Below, piece after piece: positions 32,643-45,860 of a stretch of DNA of 64,000 bases; the first letter of the stretch is position 1; each line of letters starts with the position of its first letter. The DNA comes from Gibbula magus. Lineage: Eukaryota; Mollusca; Gastropoda; Trochida; Trochidae. The position numbers were made by a program, and so were the translations under genes. The notes below the pieces were generated by a model. That model did no database searches, was not told the DNA's origin, and was given only the letters and a program-made list of their open reading frames with translations. The stretch is taken from positions 68,218,075-68,282,074 of the forward strand of contig OW388294.1 of the NCBI GenBank assembly GCA_936450465.1, given 5' to 3'.

Positions 32643-34233
32643 TCGTAACCTTTTTATCATATACCACATCTGTGACTGTGAAACATATGAAGAAAATGAT
32701 ACTGTAGAACTACTCTGAACTAGTAAACAGTTTATTGATAACAAAAAATAAACAATAACAATGGAAAACATCATTGTTTGGATCTGCTGCCGTTCTCTTG
32801 TGATTTAGTATTAGCAGGATATTGCTTCGAATATCTACAACGACTCGACTAGAAGGAGTTAATCTGGTTCATATTCAGTTTTGTTGTGTTTTATGACGTT
32901 TTGAAAAAAACGAGCTAACAAACTGTCCAAAACCTTGGGCTCAATGTTTTCTAACTTCGCCAACTGAATCGAAATAAGTTTAAATGAGTTTCGAGTCAAC
33001 TTCAGTTTTCTTCACGGTGTTGACATTTTTCATGCTGTCCACAAATGAAACCGTATCAAGTTTCATCGGAGAACCGATCTTACCCTGAAATAGCTATGAG
33101 AACATACCGGTATTCCGTTCTCCCTATCGTTTCCACTACATCTGTCAGAGCTATGTGTGTACCTTCTATGTATGTAACCCTGAAATTAACGTTATGGTGT
33201 CTTTATATTTTCTAAAATTCCTACCAGTTCAATAATTCTGTCGGCAAGAGATGCCAAAACATCGTCTCCGATACTCATTATGCCAATGTCAACATTGACA
33301 AGGCTGACAAGGGACGTAACTCTAAAATATAAACTGGGCTCTGTCTATTGACGTTTTGCGCGCTTGCGTGAATTGATTGCAAACCTGCTTACTCGCCGGG
33401 CAATACTAGGGCTGATATGGCTGATATGGATTTGCGGCCCGGGTGGGCAATACGGGCGAAAGTCCGTAACAAGTACCGTATGTGCAAAATGGTCCATATT
33501 ATTGATAGGTATATGATAATATCACATATTTCATTACTAGTTATATGATAAATAGATGTTTCAAAGACAACCAATTAATGAACGGTCGACACTTAAGGCA
33601 CTATAGGCATATGTCCCTATCGCTATCTTAGGTTTGTATTTGTTTTAAGACCGATTAAACGCTTTATAGAAGCAATTCTGTCTTCATATTTATTTGATTT
33701 AAACTTTCTAATATTATGTTTGTCTTAATGGTTGCAGCAAACCTAGATCCATTGTCCGGTTTTCGATTTTGACCACGAATTTATTTGAACATTAAATTAA
33801 AAATTAAATGTTTCAAATAGGCTGCAACATAGGGATGGTCTTTGAAGGGAATTTAGATGTGGAATGTACATGTTAGAATTGTTTCGAAATTGTGGTGGTA
33901 TATCTTTGTGTAGGCTAAATGTGGAGTACATTTCCAGACAACGCCACATATGGTGGTATATTGTTTCGAAATACGTACGTAACCTTTTTTTTTTATCATT
34001 TGTGTATATATAATTGCTTACTCATATGATGTCAATTGATCCCGCCTCCATCATGACTTGTTGTTATCTTGCCGCTCATTTCCAATCCAATTAGTTCAAA
34101 GGGGGCAATAAAACACCTGTGCCGCCGTATATTGTCGGGCGGCAGACAGGATAACTAATTTCGGTGTCCATAAACGGATCAGTCCACTGTAGTCAACCAA
34201 CCATGACCAACGAAAAGAAGTGGCGGGAATTAA

Positions 34234-34266
<33 letters not shown>

Positions 34267-35237
34267 GCGTGGAATCGACATCAGTTTTAAATGAAATATG
34301 AAATATAAGTGTAAAAAATGTCAGGTCATCATTTGTAACATGCAGAGAAATACTATTGGAGAAGTACATCATAACGAAGGTAAATGAAACTAATTTGGGA
34401 CGCTACCAGCCCATACGACATTTTCACGTTATAATATGACTTAAACGCTCAGGCTATATATAAATACTACCATGCAACATTATTAAATTGCTTAAATTGT
34501 TAAACGATGGTAGTTTTCCTTGATCAAAACCATAACTCACAGCGACAAACAGTGAGGAAAGCTTCAAAGAGAGTGCATGAGAATCTTGACTTGATCTTTT
34601 GAAGACACCTTGGTTTATTGTGAAATAATAACTGTAATAGCAGATCTTGTGTATATCTGAGTAACATTGACATCCCCTATAAATCCTTGAATAATACAAT
34701 ATTTCACACACCGATGTCAATCAGAGATTATTCAAGACCTATTATTACGATAATTATTTCCAAAGCCACTGAGCTGCATGTTAACTGTGTGTATGCATTA
34801 CAAACAAATTACTAGTAAACAATGGCATTTATTTTTTCATTCTGCTAAACTTCAAATGGGTTTTAACTATTGAAATCGCCCGTAGACTCCAAAATTTATA
34901 TCATATTTGAAGTCAGCACAATGAAAGGTACTTGTATAGAAAGTAGACCTACTATATATACTAAAAGAAAAATACTAAAGTTCTTGTAACTTTTGTCTCT
35001 GGGTAGACGTTTTTCTGATTCCCGATCACTGATCTACTTAAAAAAAAAAAAAGACTAAAAATATAATCACTCATAAACGATGTATATAGTTTTCCATTTG
35101 TCATCACAAAGTTATTCTTGATTAGCTTCTCCGTAAACATCATCGAGGAAACACGGAAAGACACGAGCATTTTCGATTGCATGAAAGTAAGCTCCTTTCA
35201 TCGATAAGGCGCATTCGTAATACATTCCCTGCACTGT
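32643..35237. other. No gene seen
   Basis: AT-rich. A tandem-like direct repeat 'ATTGTTTCGAAAT' with 'GTGGTGGTATAT' occurs at 33870-33975. The (G)32 tract is listed separately. Confidence 0.4.
34234..34265 (+). repeat. Poly-G tract, 32 G
   Basis: An uninterrupted run of 32 G on the plus strand. It could form G-quadruplexes, and its length is prone to sequencing error. A proline-rich open frame on the other strand is an artefact of this tract. Confidence 0.9.
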
Positions 35238-38200
35238 CATGGAGCCTGAGAAACGGAAGTCAGATCAGAAGCAACAGAGTTGACTTTTCAACATCAAATC
35301 AAGACCGAAGTAAACAAGCTGACGAAAACTAACAGGTAAGAAGTATCCGTAGTTATGGCTTCAATCCTTACTTTTGTATAAGGACGTCCTCACTTCTAAC
35401 ACGAGCACTGTATTGTAAAACAACTGTTGTGTTGAGTAACAGACTAAGAGTAAGAAATTGACTGGAAGAGTAATCGTAAATCATATGTTTTGGCTACGAA
35501 TTTTTAAAAAAGAACATTTCGCTAATTTCGCTAATTGCTATATATTGTCGAAAAAGTGTATTTGGTGTATTCGGTGACTATCTGGAAATTACAAATGTAT
35601 GTTCAAAATAAGCCAGTCAAGTTGAAAACCCCAATGTACTGTTTGTACCCTCGTGTTACCTGTTTCCGTGGCAATATTATCAATTAGAAACTTCTATGCT
35701 ATCCAGTTGGGTTGCAATTTAAGTAGAGAGCATCTCGACCTAAGATTTATACTGTACAGTACTGTTACGAAGTGTACAACTACATCTTAACTAAAATTGT
35801 TATATATGCTTAAAGTATTTATATTGTTGTGTAAATATGACATTGTCAACAATATTTCGCTCAAACTTTTTATTTAGGACATATTTATGAATTCATTCAG
35901 ACTACTAAGTGTTTAACAAACAGAAAACTTTCTAGCTTGGCTGCTTGAATATAATGTTACCTCAAATTCTGTATGCAATCCAACTGATTGACAAAATAGG
36001 TGCTGATTGATCATTGAGCAGGTAGGGTGAAATGAGGATCATCGACTCATATCATTATGTAATATCAAGAAAACAGGTTACTTGAGTGTATGTTTCCTAT
36101 TTCCCTGGTGTTAAAGTCACTTTATCACATCGTTCTTATTGAAATATAGTGTATAGTTGTTATACAGGTATGAGATGACAATATAAAATAAGTCTGGTAG
36201 ACTTTGTCTAATTGTTCTGAGAAATTAACAAGTTCAACACATACTAATAATTAACATTAATTCTTATAAATTAAAATGACATTACAAGATGAAAGAAGTA
36301 CATTCATTGCTTTAAGCATGTTCAATGCATGTAAGGTAATGTTATGCAGTAGAGAATAACCAAATCATATAGAACCATGAGTGTAAAGTTTGTTTTTGTA
36401 TAAAGTTCCTAATTTTTAGAAATCTGAGGAGTACCATTTTACTGAATACACTATCATAACTCAATGATAACCAAAACAAAGGATATTACCCAATGGGTCC
36501 AAAAATTATGCGAAGCACTGGTTCTGAAGAACAAATTATTGTACCAATCATGGATAGATAATACTTCTAAATAAACATAAAGAATTCTAAAATGATACAT
36601 GGTTGTGTAAATTCATGCGACTTGATATCCCTTTTTCCCCTCAAAGATTTGTTATCCTTGCTTGTAAATAAGCTAATTTTCCTGTTAAAGTTTCCAACCC
36701 TGACCAAAAGCCTACTACCATATGCGCAGGTCTCGAAAAGACGCAATGCCCGTTTGAGGTCTGAAACAATTGATGGAAATTAGTATACAGTGTAAGGCAG
36801 TGTTGTGGGCTGTTGCAGTGTTGGATGAGTTTGTAAATATTTTCAATTTTCATTTGAATTGAGTACTTGCAAAGGTTAATGAAAAAATGACAGTTTGCTT
36901 CTGGATAAATGTTTTTTTTTCACACTTCATTCATTATTAATTTTCAGGATAGATTTACAACATCAGGACAAAGTATTTTGTGAGCGTTCCAGTGATCCAC
37001 AAGCACAAGATTACAGAGACTCAGAATACTGTTCCAGCTGAGCCTCTCTCGAAGTATGCGAGGAGGAAACATCAATTTGAAATGCTTGGTATGTAATTGC
37101 TTTGAGTTTATTTATTTTGGTTTTCTCAAACAGAACTTTGAGTTTTTAATATAAGAATGTCTAAAGTAAATACATTATCAAAAACATCTGATAGTCATAA
37201 ATCAGCAGTGATCCATTGCAGATGTCATTGATTTAAACATATTTTAATTCATGATGAAACGAATTGGGAACAAGCTATCCAATTGGGAACAAGTTATCCA
37301 ATTTTGGATACCGTTGCATATATTGAGACATGCAGTGCTGTCAGGTGGAACTTTGCACCCAAGCGATAAAATACCATTTATAATGTAAAATATTTCACCT
37401 GTGAATAATGATAATCTATCTGAAGATGGAAGTTTCAGGAATAAGGTGAATGCAGAAAGTATAAGTAAAAACGATCAATTCATTGGCACTTAACGTAATC
37501 AACTGTCCTCATGTTTGATTAGGTCAAATAGTGTATGCTAAAGACAAATACCATGTATTCAAATTACTGATTGTAAACTTTAATGGCACTGTAGCCCGTA
37601 TCTTTGCATATTTTGTTTTCTCAAATTTGCTTTTTATCCTGAAAGTTTATACACTATGTTGTTATGATAGAGGGTAAAACATCTCATTACATGACCAGAT
37701 AAGCCGTATCCATAGTTACGGTTATCCGTATTGAAAGAAAATGTTGCGACTAGACATTGGTGTGGAAGTCTTCTGTGTGAGACATAGATTTGTAAGTTTC
37801 ATGCAAATTTGAGAGTTCTGACGGCAAGATAATTGAACATTATATCATCATACATGCTACCATATTCAAAACTCTACTCTGAGTGTTTAGGTATCGTTAC
37901 AGGGGTCATATCACTTGAACTACCTTCGAGAAGCCATTTTGATGTGAATTCATTAAAATTGGCAGCTTGAAGGCAAAGTAGACACAGACTATGCATGATT
38001 GTTTCACCATTAAAATACATATGATCTCGGCAGGTTAAGAGATCTTACCTCAGGACTATGTTTATTGTTCAAAAGATACTGTATATTGCCTGTAATTGCT
38101 ACAACAAGCCTTGAAAGCCTGGAATAAAGCCATTTCTCCTAAAAAAAACTTTGGAAAATCTATTTAAGCTTTTGAAAAGCCTGGAAAATTACTAAAACAC

Positions 38201-41200
38201 CTGGGAAAAGCTCTGAATTCACAGCCCTTATGATAGTTGGTATTTTTTTGGCAGTTATTTGATGCAACACTAACTTGGAGTTACTGCACATTGTATTAGA
38301 CTTTAAAATATCACTGTATAGTATCAATGTAGCAATAAATAATTACAGAGTGTGATTCAGGCCAATGAATTTGATATCATTCATTCAGATAAAACCTTAG
38401 CGTTTAGAAGTCTTATTATTTTCATTTGATTAGCTTATTAAACTGCTTAAATACCTTTTGCCTTAAGTTGTGGTCAGCAAATTCTGTAACAGTAAGAACC
38501 ATGTGCCATTATTGACATTGGGGTGTGAATTTTGCTGATTTCTGTCTTGTTTGTCAGTAAATTGTCATCAAGTTGTTTAACCCTCGAACGACTTAAAGGG
38601 GGTCTATTGGACCCAAGCTGAATGCTTTTACCTGTAATACATAAATAAAATCATCTAATTTAACCTGTTTTTGTGTATGATCAAATTAACCATATTTACA
38701 CAAGAAAAAATATCATTGATTGTTTATCTTTATTACTTACGAATGTACATGGTTTTATATTATTATTTTTATATATTTCCCACCAGGTGGGGTTTAGTGG
38801 ACCCCAGCATTAAAAAGGTCACGGATGGTCACGAATATATTAGAACCCAATATTCATTAAGAAACTTCACGATGCCTTTCTTATATGTCTCTTAAATGAT
38901 TTGAAATTATTATTGAATGAAAAATTGACCATTTTTAATTATGCCCAAAAAGTTTAAACAATGGTGTGTAAAATGATAATTGATAATGAGTCATTTTTTT
39001 AAAAATCATCCAAAATCAATCAAATTTGTTGCTTGTGTATAAAGCAATGTTTCAACTACCATATCACAATTTGGTTTTCAATCAAATGTTTTATATTTAA
39101 AGAATATATCTTGTTCAAAGAGACCCACCCTCAAAAACGAAACAAACTATTATTTTCGTCCAATTTTCTTGGTCAGGTTCATTTCAAAATATGTATACTT
39201 CCAACGAATACAGCTGAGTAAGCATTGGTTAACATTTGTGAACATTTTGTACTATTTGTGTCAGAAATTCTGTGGGGTCTCATAGACGAGGGTTATTCAA
39301 CATCCTTTAGTCTCTTGATCCGTTGACAACATTTAAATATCATCTTAAATTTCCGAAACATTGTATTCACTATTTTGAATTTTGAGGCATTCTATATCTA
39401 TATAATTGTCAGAGAGTGTGCTATAGCCAGGCCATGAATAGAGAAGAAAGCTATTTCATCAAATATTACATTGTGAAATTATCTGTTATATTTACAGGTG
39501 CAGATGTTGCAGATGCAGACACATAAGAAAACATAATCATGTGAGTATAAAAGTTATGTATGGAATATGATATCTTCATGATTAAAAAGTAGTATTATGA
39601 ACCTCTAAACTTGACCAATTTGGGCTTTTTATGATTTTATTTATAAAATATTTACCATGACGACATGATGATTTAATTAAACATATTGACTACCTATATG
39701 AAGTAGGCCCTATCAGGGTATTTTTGTGGAAACAAAATTCAGATGGGAATTCCCTATGCATATGACTGGTTTGTTTTTTACCCACAACACAACAAGGGAG
39801 GGGGGGATGACTTGTTATGTAGAGTAATCATCAAGTTTAGATGACGAAACACATTTGCCACATGTGAAGGTGAATCTACTTTATCTATGGTACTTTTTTT
39901 CACAATACTAGTCCATGTTATCATTTACTGTTGGTATTACTCATTCATGGGATACTTAAACCTAATCCGATTTCAAACATGAAAATAGTCGAGTAAATTG
40001 GTTTATAATGTCCCTACCTACTTAAATAGGGTTGTAGTAAAAAGGGCCGAGGTGAAAGTCAAAAGGGCCGAGCCATTTAGTCAAATGAGCCGTGTTCCAA
40101 GTCAGAAGGGTCGAACCCAAAAAATAACATAGCAAAAATTTAGGTTTCATCTTTTTTAAAATTTTATCTGTGATATTAGATCTAATGAAAGGTCAAAAGA
40201 AATTAATATTGCCTGTTTTTAAAAAATAAATTTGTTTTAAAGATATTTCATCTATCCTTTTGTACCATGTTTTGATTAGTGTGAAAATATAGGTATTTTT
40301 AAAATACTGTGCAGGGATTGGGAAAGACACCTTTGACAATGGACCATTTTTATGACTTATAGTATTTCAAATGGGTCATCGGCAATTTTTTCATCCAATG
40401 TGCAAAATGGCCCATGGCCCCTGGCTATCCCAATCCCTGACTGTGACTAATGAGTGATGAATCGATATATCTGGATTGTTTTCTTTATGTTATTAGTGTT
40501 TGGGTATCTACATAATGTCTTGACAATAATTATACCCCCGCTACGAAGTAAGCGGGGTATATAGCGGTCGTTCCGTCCGTCCTTCATTCGTCCGGTCAAT
40601 TTTCTCAAAAACTGTCAAAGGTACATCAACCAAACTTTGTACAGTTGTTAGCCATGTTCTTCCGATCGCGCACAGACAATTTTCAATTTCTGAATTTGTT
40701 GTCGTTTCCATGGAAACATCACTTTTTGGATTTAGTTTTATTGTGTTCAATGGGGACAAGTTTTCTCGGATACTGTTCAACCTAGGTGAATGAAATTTTG
40801 GTTGTGAGTACTCATGACCATACTCTTTATCCAGTTCGAAAAACCAGTTCCGAAATATTAGTTTTTACGGAGTTATGGCCCTTGAATCCGAAGTTTAACT
40901 TAGTACCAAAAGAACTGTGATGCTCCAATTGGGACAAGTTTTCTGGGAAACTATTACATCTAGGTGAATGAAATTTAATATGGAGGTAGTCCAAATGATA
41001 CTTTTCATTAACTTCGAAAACCAGTTCCGAAATATTATTTGTTACAGAGTTATGGCCCTTGAATCCGAAATTTAACTTAGTACCAAAAGAACTGTGATGC
41101 TCCAATGAGGACAAGTTTTCTCGGAAACTATTACATCTAGGTGAATGAAATGTTACATGTAGGTAGTCCAGATCATACTCTTCATCGAGTTCACAGTCCA

Positions 41201-42855
41201 GTTCCGAAATATTATTTTTTGCGGAGTTATGAAGCCCTTGAATCTGTAATTGAACTTGGTACAAATTCTCGGTGGGATGCTTTAATGGGAAAAATTAAGT
41301 TAACTGAAAAATATTACATCTGGGTGAATGACAACAGTTAGTTCCTTAAATTATTTTGGACAACATTTTGATGCTGGAAGCTGTTTTTTTAAACATAGTA
41401 ACCTTCACAACTATAATTCTCAATGGACGGATAGCCATGCTCACTTTTTTCTTTTCTGTTTTTTTTTTTTGTTATATCATCTCTTTTAATAAGCACAGAC
41501 TGACTAATAATAGGATACATTTTACTTTAATTTCCAAACAGAACTGATTTTACATCAAATCCTTTGGTATAATAATACATACTTTGTTGTATATTGCTGT
41601 AAACAGTTTTGTCACACTTTACACACTGGACAGCCAGAGTGTAAGAAGTGAACATGTATGTTTAGGAGAAATGTACATGTATAGATACCATGACAGTATT
41701 AAATTGAGTTGATTTGTCATGACATTGAGTTCAGATACTTAACAAGGAAAACAAACTTACTTAGTTATGAAATTATATATCCAATCACTTCAACAAAAAA
41801 AAACATAGCACAAACCAAGGATTAATTTTGGAATTGATTGGGATCACTTGGCTAGTAAGCATATTACAACTATCAAATGTAGGTTGAATACAATGAATAT
41901 ATAATTTTGTTATTTTCAGCCCTTTTTCCTATGGGCTATGTGACCATTTACTTCAGCCCTTTGACTTTTTCACTCGGTCTTTTTTACTTTTCTTATCGGC
42001 CTTTTCATCCTTCAGCCCATTTGACAAGATCCCCTTAAATAAAGCATTTTGATTGATTACGGCTTACTACCATCAAGTTATAAATAGATTATTAAATGAA
42101 CCTTGGGTTAAAAAAATGTTAAGTCCTAGGTCACTGACATACCAGACTTTAGCTTGAATTCATTTCAAAGTATACCAAAAAGTCACTAACTTGCCTTTAA
42201 CAACAATTCATATCATCATTGGTTTCACAAAACTCATTGACAAAGTACTGCCGGAAGTCGTGGACTTAATGAGGTGGAAACGATTTTAAATCCATGATGA
42301 ATAGGACATACTTATCAACATTCAGCCTAGGGAAGACCACATGAGACTAAAACTGATGAAAGTTTTCTTTCTATATCAAGACCTTTATTTTCATTATCAA
42401 GACAATTTGTGTATTCTAGTTCAAAATATGATCTGAAAGCTTTACCAAGTTTATATGTTTAAACTGTAGCAACCCTGAAATAACCATCTACCTTTGCAGT
42501 ATAACAGTGAATGTTTTTAATGTTTTATTCATTTTGTCCCTTCAGTCAAATGGAACTGCGCCCCAACATTAAGATCTCTTTGACAGCAATGTTAATGACC
42601 CAGGAACAGAGAAGAAACAAGAACCCTCTCCTCTGAACATTGTATATTGGATAATATAACATGATATAAATGTTTAGATTGTGATTGTATTGTAATGCTC
42701 CAATCTACAGTACAATTGAAATACTGTTTTTGACGTGTTAAACGCCCTGACACGAATACAATTATGAGAGAGGGGCGCTTGCTAATGTAGTGTGTATTTC
42801 CTTCACACAAGTAAAATGTTTTGAAAACTTGATTTTCAAAAAAACATTTCAAACA
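35238..42855 (+). CDS. Spliced gene model, short conserved-looking product
   Basis: Plus-strand exons by splice signals: an exon ending at 35335 (AACAG|GTAAG), 36948 or 36967 to 37088 (CTTG|GTATGT), 39498-39540 (TTTACAG acceptor, |GTGAGT donor) and 42546 onward (CCCTTCAG acceptor). The second and third exons share one frame: 'KYFVSVPVIHKHKITETQNT', then 'AEPLSKYARRKHQFEMLG', split at a Gly codon into 'ADVADADT' and a stop at 39524-39526. The last exon would then be 3' UTR. The peptide looks real: charged, compact and crossing a phase-correct intron. I cannot name it. No ATG is found before KYFV in exon 2. With the acceptor at 36967 the frame stays open through exon 1 to an upstream TGA without a Met, so a missed small exon or non-ATG start is needed. 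Alternative: a long non-coding RNA. Confidence 0.45.
37578..38000 (-). repeat. Family A MITE, inverted diverged copy
   Basis: Starts 'TTTAATGGCACTGTAGCCCG' (the inverse of the family terminus) and contains 'GAGGGTAAAACATCTCATTAC', 'GATAAGCCGTATCCATAG' and 'CACTTGAACTACCTTCGAG', all matching 802-1329 on the other strand. The second terminus is lost. Confidence 0.65.
38581..39292. mobile_element. piggyBac-like remnant or MITE
   Basis: Left end TTAA|CCCTCGAACGAC and right end GACGAGGG|TTAT (TTAA with one substitution). Short terminal repeats CCCTCG/CGAGGG next to TTAA are the piggyBac pattern. Inside, 'GGGTCTATTGGACCC' and 'GGGGTTTAGTGGACCCC' are subterminal palindromic motifs. No transposase frame is left in 712 bp. 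It lies in an intron of the plus-strand gene model. Confidence 0.55.
40535..41340 (+). repeat. 178-bp tandem array with CGTCCGTC header
   Basis: Begins 'ACCCCCGCTACGAAG', then 'CGTTCCGTCCGTCC'. Then ~3.5 units follow, with landmarks 'CAGTTCCGAAATATTA' (40845, 41023, 41203) and 'GATGCTCCAAT' (~40920, ~41096), giving a period of 176-180 bp. The plan (microsatellite header then tandem core) is the same as in the pearl-like element at 52751-54540, with a different sequence. Confidence 0.75.
41515..41600 (-). mobile_element. LINE scrap, relative of 9915-12526
   Basis: 'TTCCAAACAGAACTGATTTT' and 'CAAATCCTTTGGTATAATA' match the inverse of the ORF2 C-terminal end at ~10235-10290 with substitutions. 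Confidence 0.6.
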
Positions 42856-43799
42856 TTAAAAGACGTAAGAGGAAAGTATACACAAGGGCTTGGAGATGAG
42901 CTGCTTATTACGTTTTGAGTTATATTCATTCAGGGAATTTTTATTTTATATCACGTTAAGTTCTCCAGTTAAAGTACAGCTGTATATAGATGATAGAAAG
43001 ATAGAGCAGGCATAAAAGACCATTCACTTAAAATCCAATTGATTGAACGTATATATTTACAAATGTGAGAATTTGGTATAAATGATTTCTGAAACCTATT
43101 TGTACATTATGTTAGCAGTGGGTGCTAAATACATCGAATACGGTAATGGAGTTGTTTAAATGTATTCCCACAGTGTACAATTGTAGATTACATTACGTGT
43201 TCCTTCAAGGGGTTCTTCCACGTGACCCAGTACCTTATCGTGGTGTGGAGGTTTGTGTGTCTCTCAGACCTTAAGAGCAGGATCAGTACAGGGAGAGTTC
43301 TGTCAGGGTATTTTTTGTGGAGAATAAAAAAGAGGGGACATTCCTGTTTATACAGTCAAATCTAACGTCGTTATTGTAGTGATGTGCATAGAGCAATCTG
43401 AAAAGGTCAGAGGGTAAAAGTAAAAACAAAAATAATTTAGATTGTTTTGATAATTGCTTTCTGAATATATTTTTCAAATTGGAAAATCATCTCAATTACA
43501 AATACACATTCTCATTAATTTACTTTGGGCTTTTTTATGAGAAGACTGTTTTATTAATTTAAACATATAGTACAACATGCTTACAGATTTAGCATGGCGG
43601 TCTTTGGTTGAAAAAGTTTTAAAAATCCAAGTGTTATATTATCATAAGTCAGAAAGATAAAACATTATATATAGATGCCCTAGCTGTGTGATAAAAATAA
43701 CCAAAAACTAAATGCATTCTTACAACAATTGTGATGACTCACTTTATATGATTATGCAGATTTATTATTTATTAGTTTTCAATTGCTTTACATGTTGTT
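42856..43799. other. No gene seen
   Basis: AT-rich. A family A-like motif ('GGAGTTGTTTAAATG') is too short to call. Confidence 0.4.
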
Positions 43800-44580
43800 A
43801 AATAGGGCAGTGAATATACAAACCTAATGTGACAGCAAATACGACAACTTAAAGTCAAAATATACCTATTACTATTGTTAAGTTGTTATTTAAATTCTGT
43901 TTTTAAAGAATTATTCTGTAATATTATCATGCTCCTTATTTTGTGTCCATTTACTTCGTAATTGAAACTTAAGACATTAAGACATTGCATTATTGGTGAT
44001 TTTGCAGTTAAGTAGAGATTTGAGGGGATGCCAAGTAGCACAGGTTCTAGTTCCAAGTATGAGTTAATGAAACGCTATGTTTATCTATTCATATGAATTT
44101 GTTATTCTTTTGGTAAATGATTTTAATGATGAATGCCATATTTTAAATGTATCTTGATATGCAATATAAAGAAATAAATAATTGTTCAAATATAAATGTC
44201 TATGTTATTTGTTAACTAATTGTACCATAAATGAATTTAGATGAGTGTTTCTTCTACCATAACATTGTTTGGTTATAAGAATAGGATCTGGTGAGGATCC
44301 GGGGGGCGGATCCATGTATCCTTGCCTTTTGAGATACCGTTGAGGATCCGGCGGCGGATCCTAGTATCCACACCTCATGAGGATCCGACAAGAGATCCGG
44401 GGGATCCGGGGGAATATACCAATATTTTGACCAAACAAGGATCCGGTGAGAGATCTGGTGGTATCCGGGCGGATCCTGGATATGGCAAGGTATATGCCGT
44501 CGGATCCCTGTATCCCAATTAAGGGGGGATCCGGCAAGATCCGCCAAGTCGGATTCCACCCCTTTTTGTCCTGTGTTAAC
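43800..44580 (-). repeat. GGATCC-rich repeat (family E), inverted copy 2
   Basis: The inverse of 24209-25300: the AT-rich body comes first ('GGGCAGTGAATATAC', 'AATGTGACAGCAAAT'), then the GGATCC cluster at 44290-44560, then the border 'CCCCTTTTTGTCCTGTGT'. The two copies face each other about 19 kb apart. Confidence 0.75.
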
Positions 44581-44960
44581 AATTTCAATAAAGCCAATTG
44601 GCCTCCCTCGTTTCATCATGTATGTTTATTTACATCTTCAATAAAGCCTACAGGCCTTTGTTTATCTACTTACTCCCATTCATGTTTGTATTGCAAATCC
44701 TCATCATTCTCATGCTTCATCTCCATCATGTTTATATTGCAAATCCCCATTGTATACCATTCTCATGTACGTTAATCTCACTGATTGACTTCCTTCACCA
44801 TTGTTTTGTTTGCTATATAAATGTACTATATTTTGTCATTTCCTTACATTCCACCTGATGAAGGAGTGAGAATGTACTCCGAAACGTCGTGTATTTTCAC
44901 ATCCAGAAAATCTTCCTGTTCTTATGTTTGAAGTTTCCAATGTGACAGACAGACATATTA
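44581..44960 (+). repeat. Penelope-like 3' region with hammerhead-type core
   Basis: At 44854-44890 the order is CTGATGA, a 5-bp stem GGAGT...ACTCC, then GAAAC. This is the conserved core arrangement of hammerhead ribozymes carried in Penelope-like element repeats and retrozymes. The next bases 'GTCGTGTATTTTCAC' and 'CAGAAAATCTTCCTG' recur inverted at ~23970-24030. Stem I pairing is not evident, so activity is doubtful. No GIY-YIG or RT frame was found. Confidence 0.45.
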
Positions 44961-45099
44961 TTTTTGAAGTCTCACCTCACATGTTTAATACAGGAATTAA
45001 TATGTACATGTAACAGTACAGGAGAAAATATGAGCCACCCAAATAGGGTTACGAGAGACTATAATTTAAAAAAAAATATGTGTCTATCTGATGTCTACC
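44961..45099. other. No gene seen
   Basis: Short AT-rich spacer. Confidence 0.4.
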
Positions 45100-45860
45100 A
45101 CCGATACTGTCGACAACTGTTTATATAAGTGTCAGGATTAAACAGTAGGGTATTCTGATAGTCAATACAGAAGTATTAGCATGATTAAATTGCAATTGTT
45201 CTGTCTTTATATATCTGTAACCTGCAATCAGTTGTGTATAAATGGTGACTAGTTTATTGTGGGCAATATCGTTATCAAATGATCTAACACTTATTGTCTA
45301 GAACGCGCTCCTTTAGCCAGACATTAGTGTTACAAAATGTCATCAAATTCAAATTTCAACAACGCCAATAAATATTTCAAAGTCAACATGTCACAAAAGT
45401 AATTGTTTTCAAAGTTCACATTTCACTTAAATCAAAATACCTTTTCAAAGTCAATATGTCACCAAAGTTATCATATCATTAAAGATAAACTTTCACCAAA
45501 GTCAACCAATATACCTCGAGATATCATTCAAAGTCAACATGTAACCAAACTCAATAAATATTATCAAAGTCAACATATCATCAAACTCGAGATATCTTTT
45601 CAAAGTCAACATATCACCAAAGTCAATATTTTTTATTTAAGTAAAACACACACCTTTAGCCAGACATTAGTTTTCGAGTTCAAAACGTCATTAGATATAA
45701 ACTTCAACAACATTTCAAGTGCATATTTTATAAGTCAACAATTCACTTTACTCAATTATATTTTAAAAGTCAAAAGTAAACATTTTGTTTAAGTTAAACT
45801 TTCACAAAAAAAAAAGAAAATGTTTTCAAAGTCAACATATCACCAAAGTGAAAAAGGTTT
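45100..45860 (-). repeat. Family C repeat, inverted copy
   Basis: 'CGCGCTCCTTTAGCCAGAC' at ~45304, then many 'AAAGTCAACAT' motifs. This is the inverse of 13395-14520. Confidence 0.75.

Larger units (their letters stand above)
40029..42033. mobile_element. Element with 8-bp duplication, hAT-like
   Basis: An exact 8-bp direct repeat CTTAAATA (40021-40028, 42034-42041) flanks ends GGGTTGTAGTAAAAAGGGC and its imperfect inverse. The subterminal motif 'GTCAAAAGGGCCGA' is repeated inwards at both ends. An 8-bp duplication with short imperfect termini fits hAT. Instead of a transposase, the interior carries a (CGTC)-headed 178-bp tandem array and a LINE scrap. Confidence 0.5.

Noticed and set aside
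34096..34281. Proline-rich open frame
   Set aside because: Translation of the complement of the poly-G tract.
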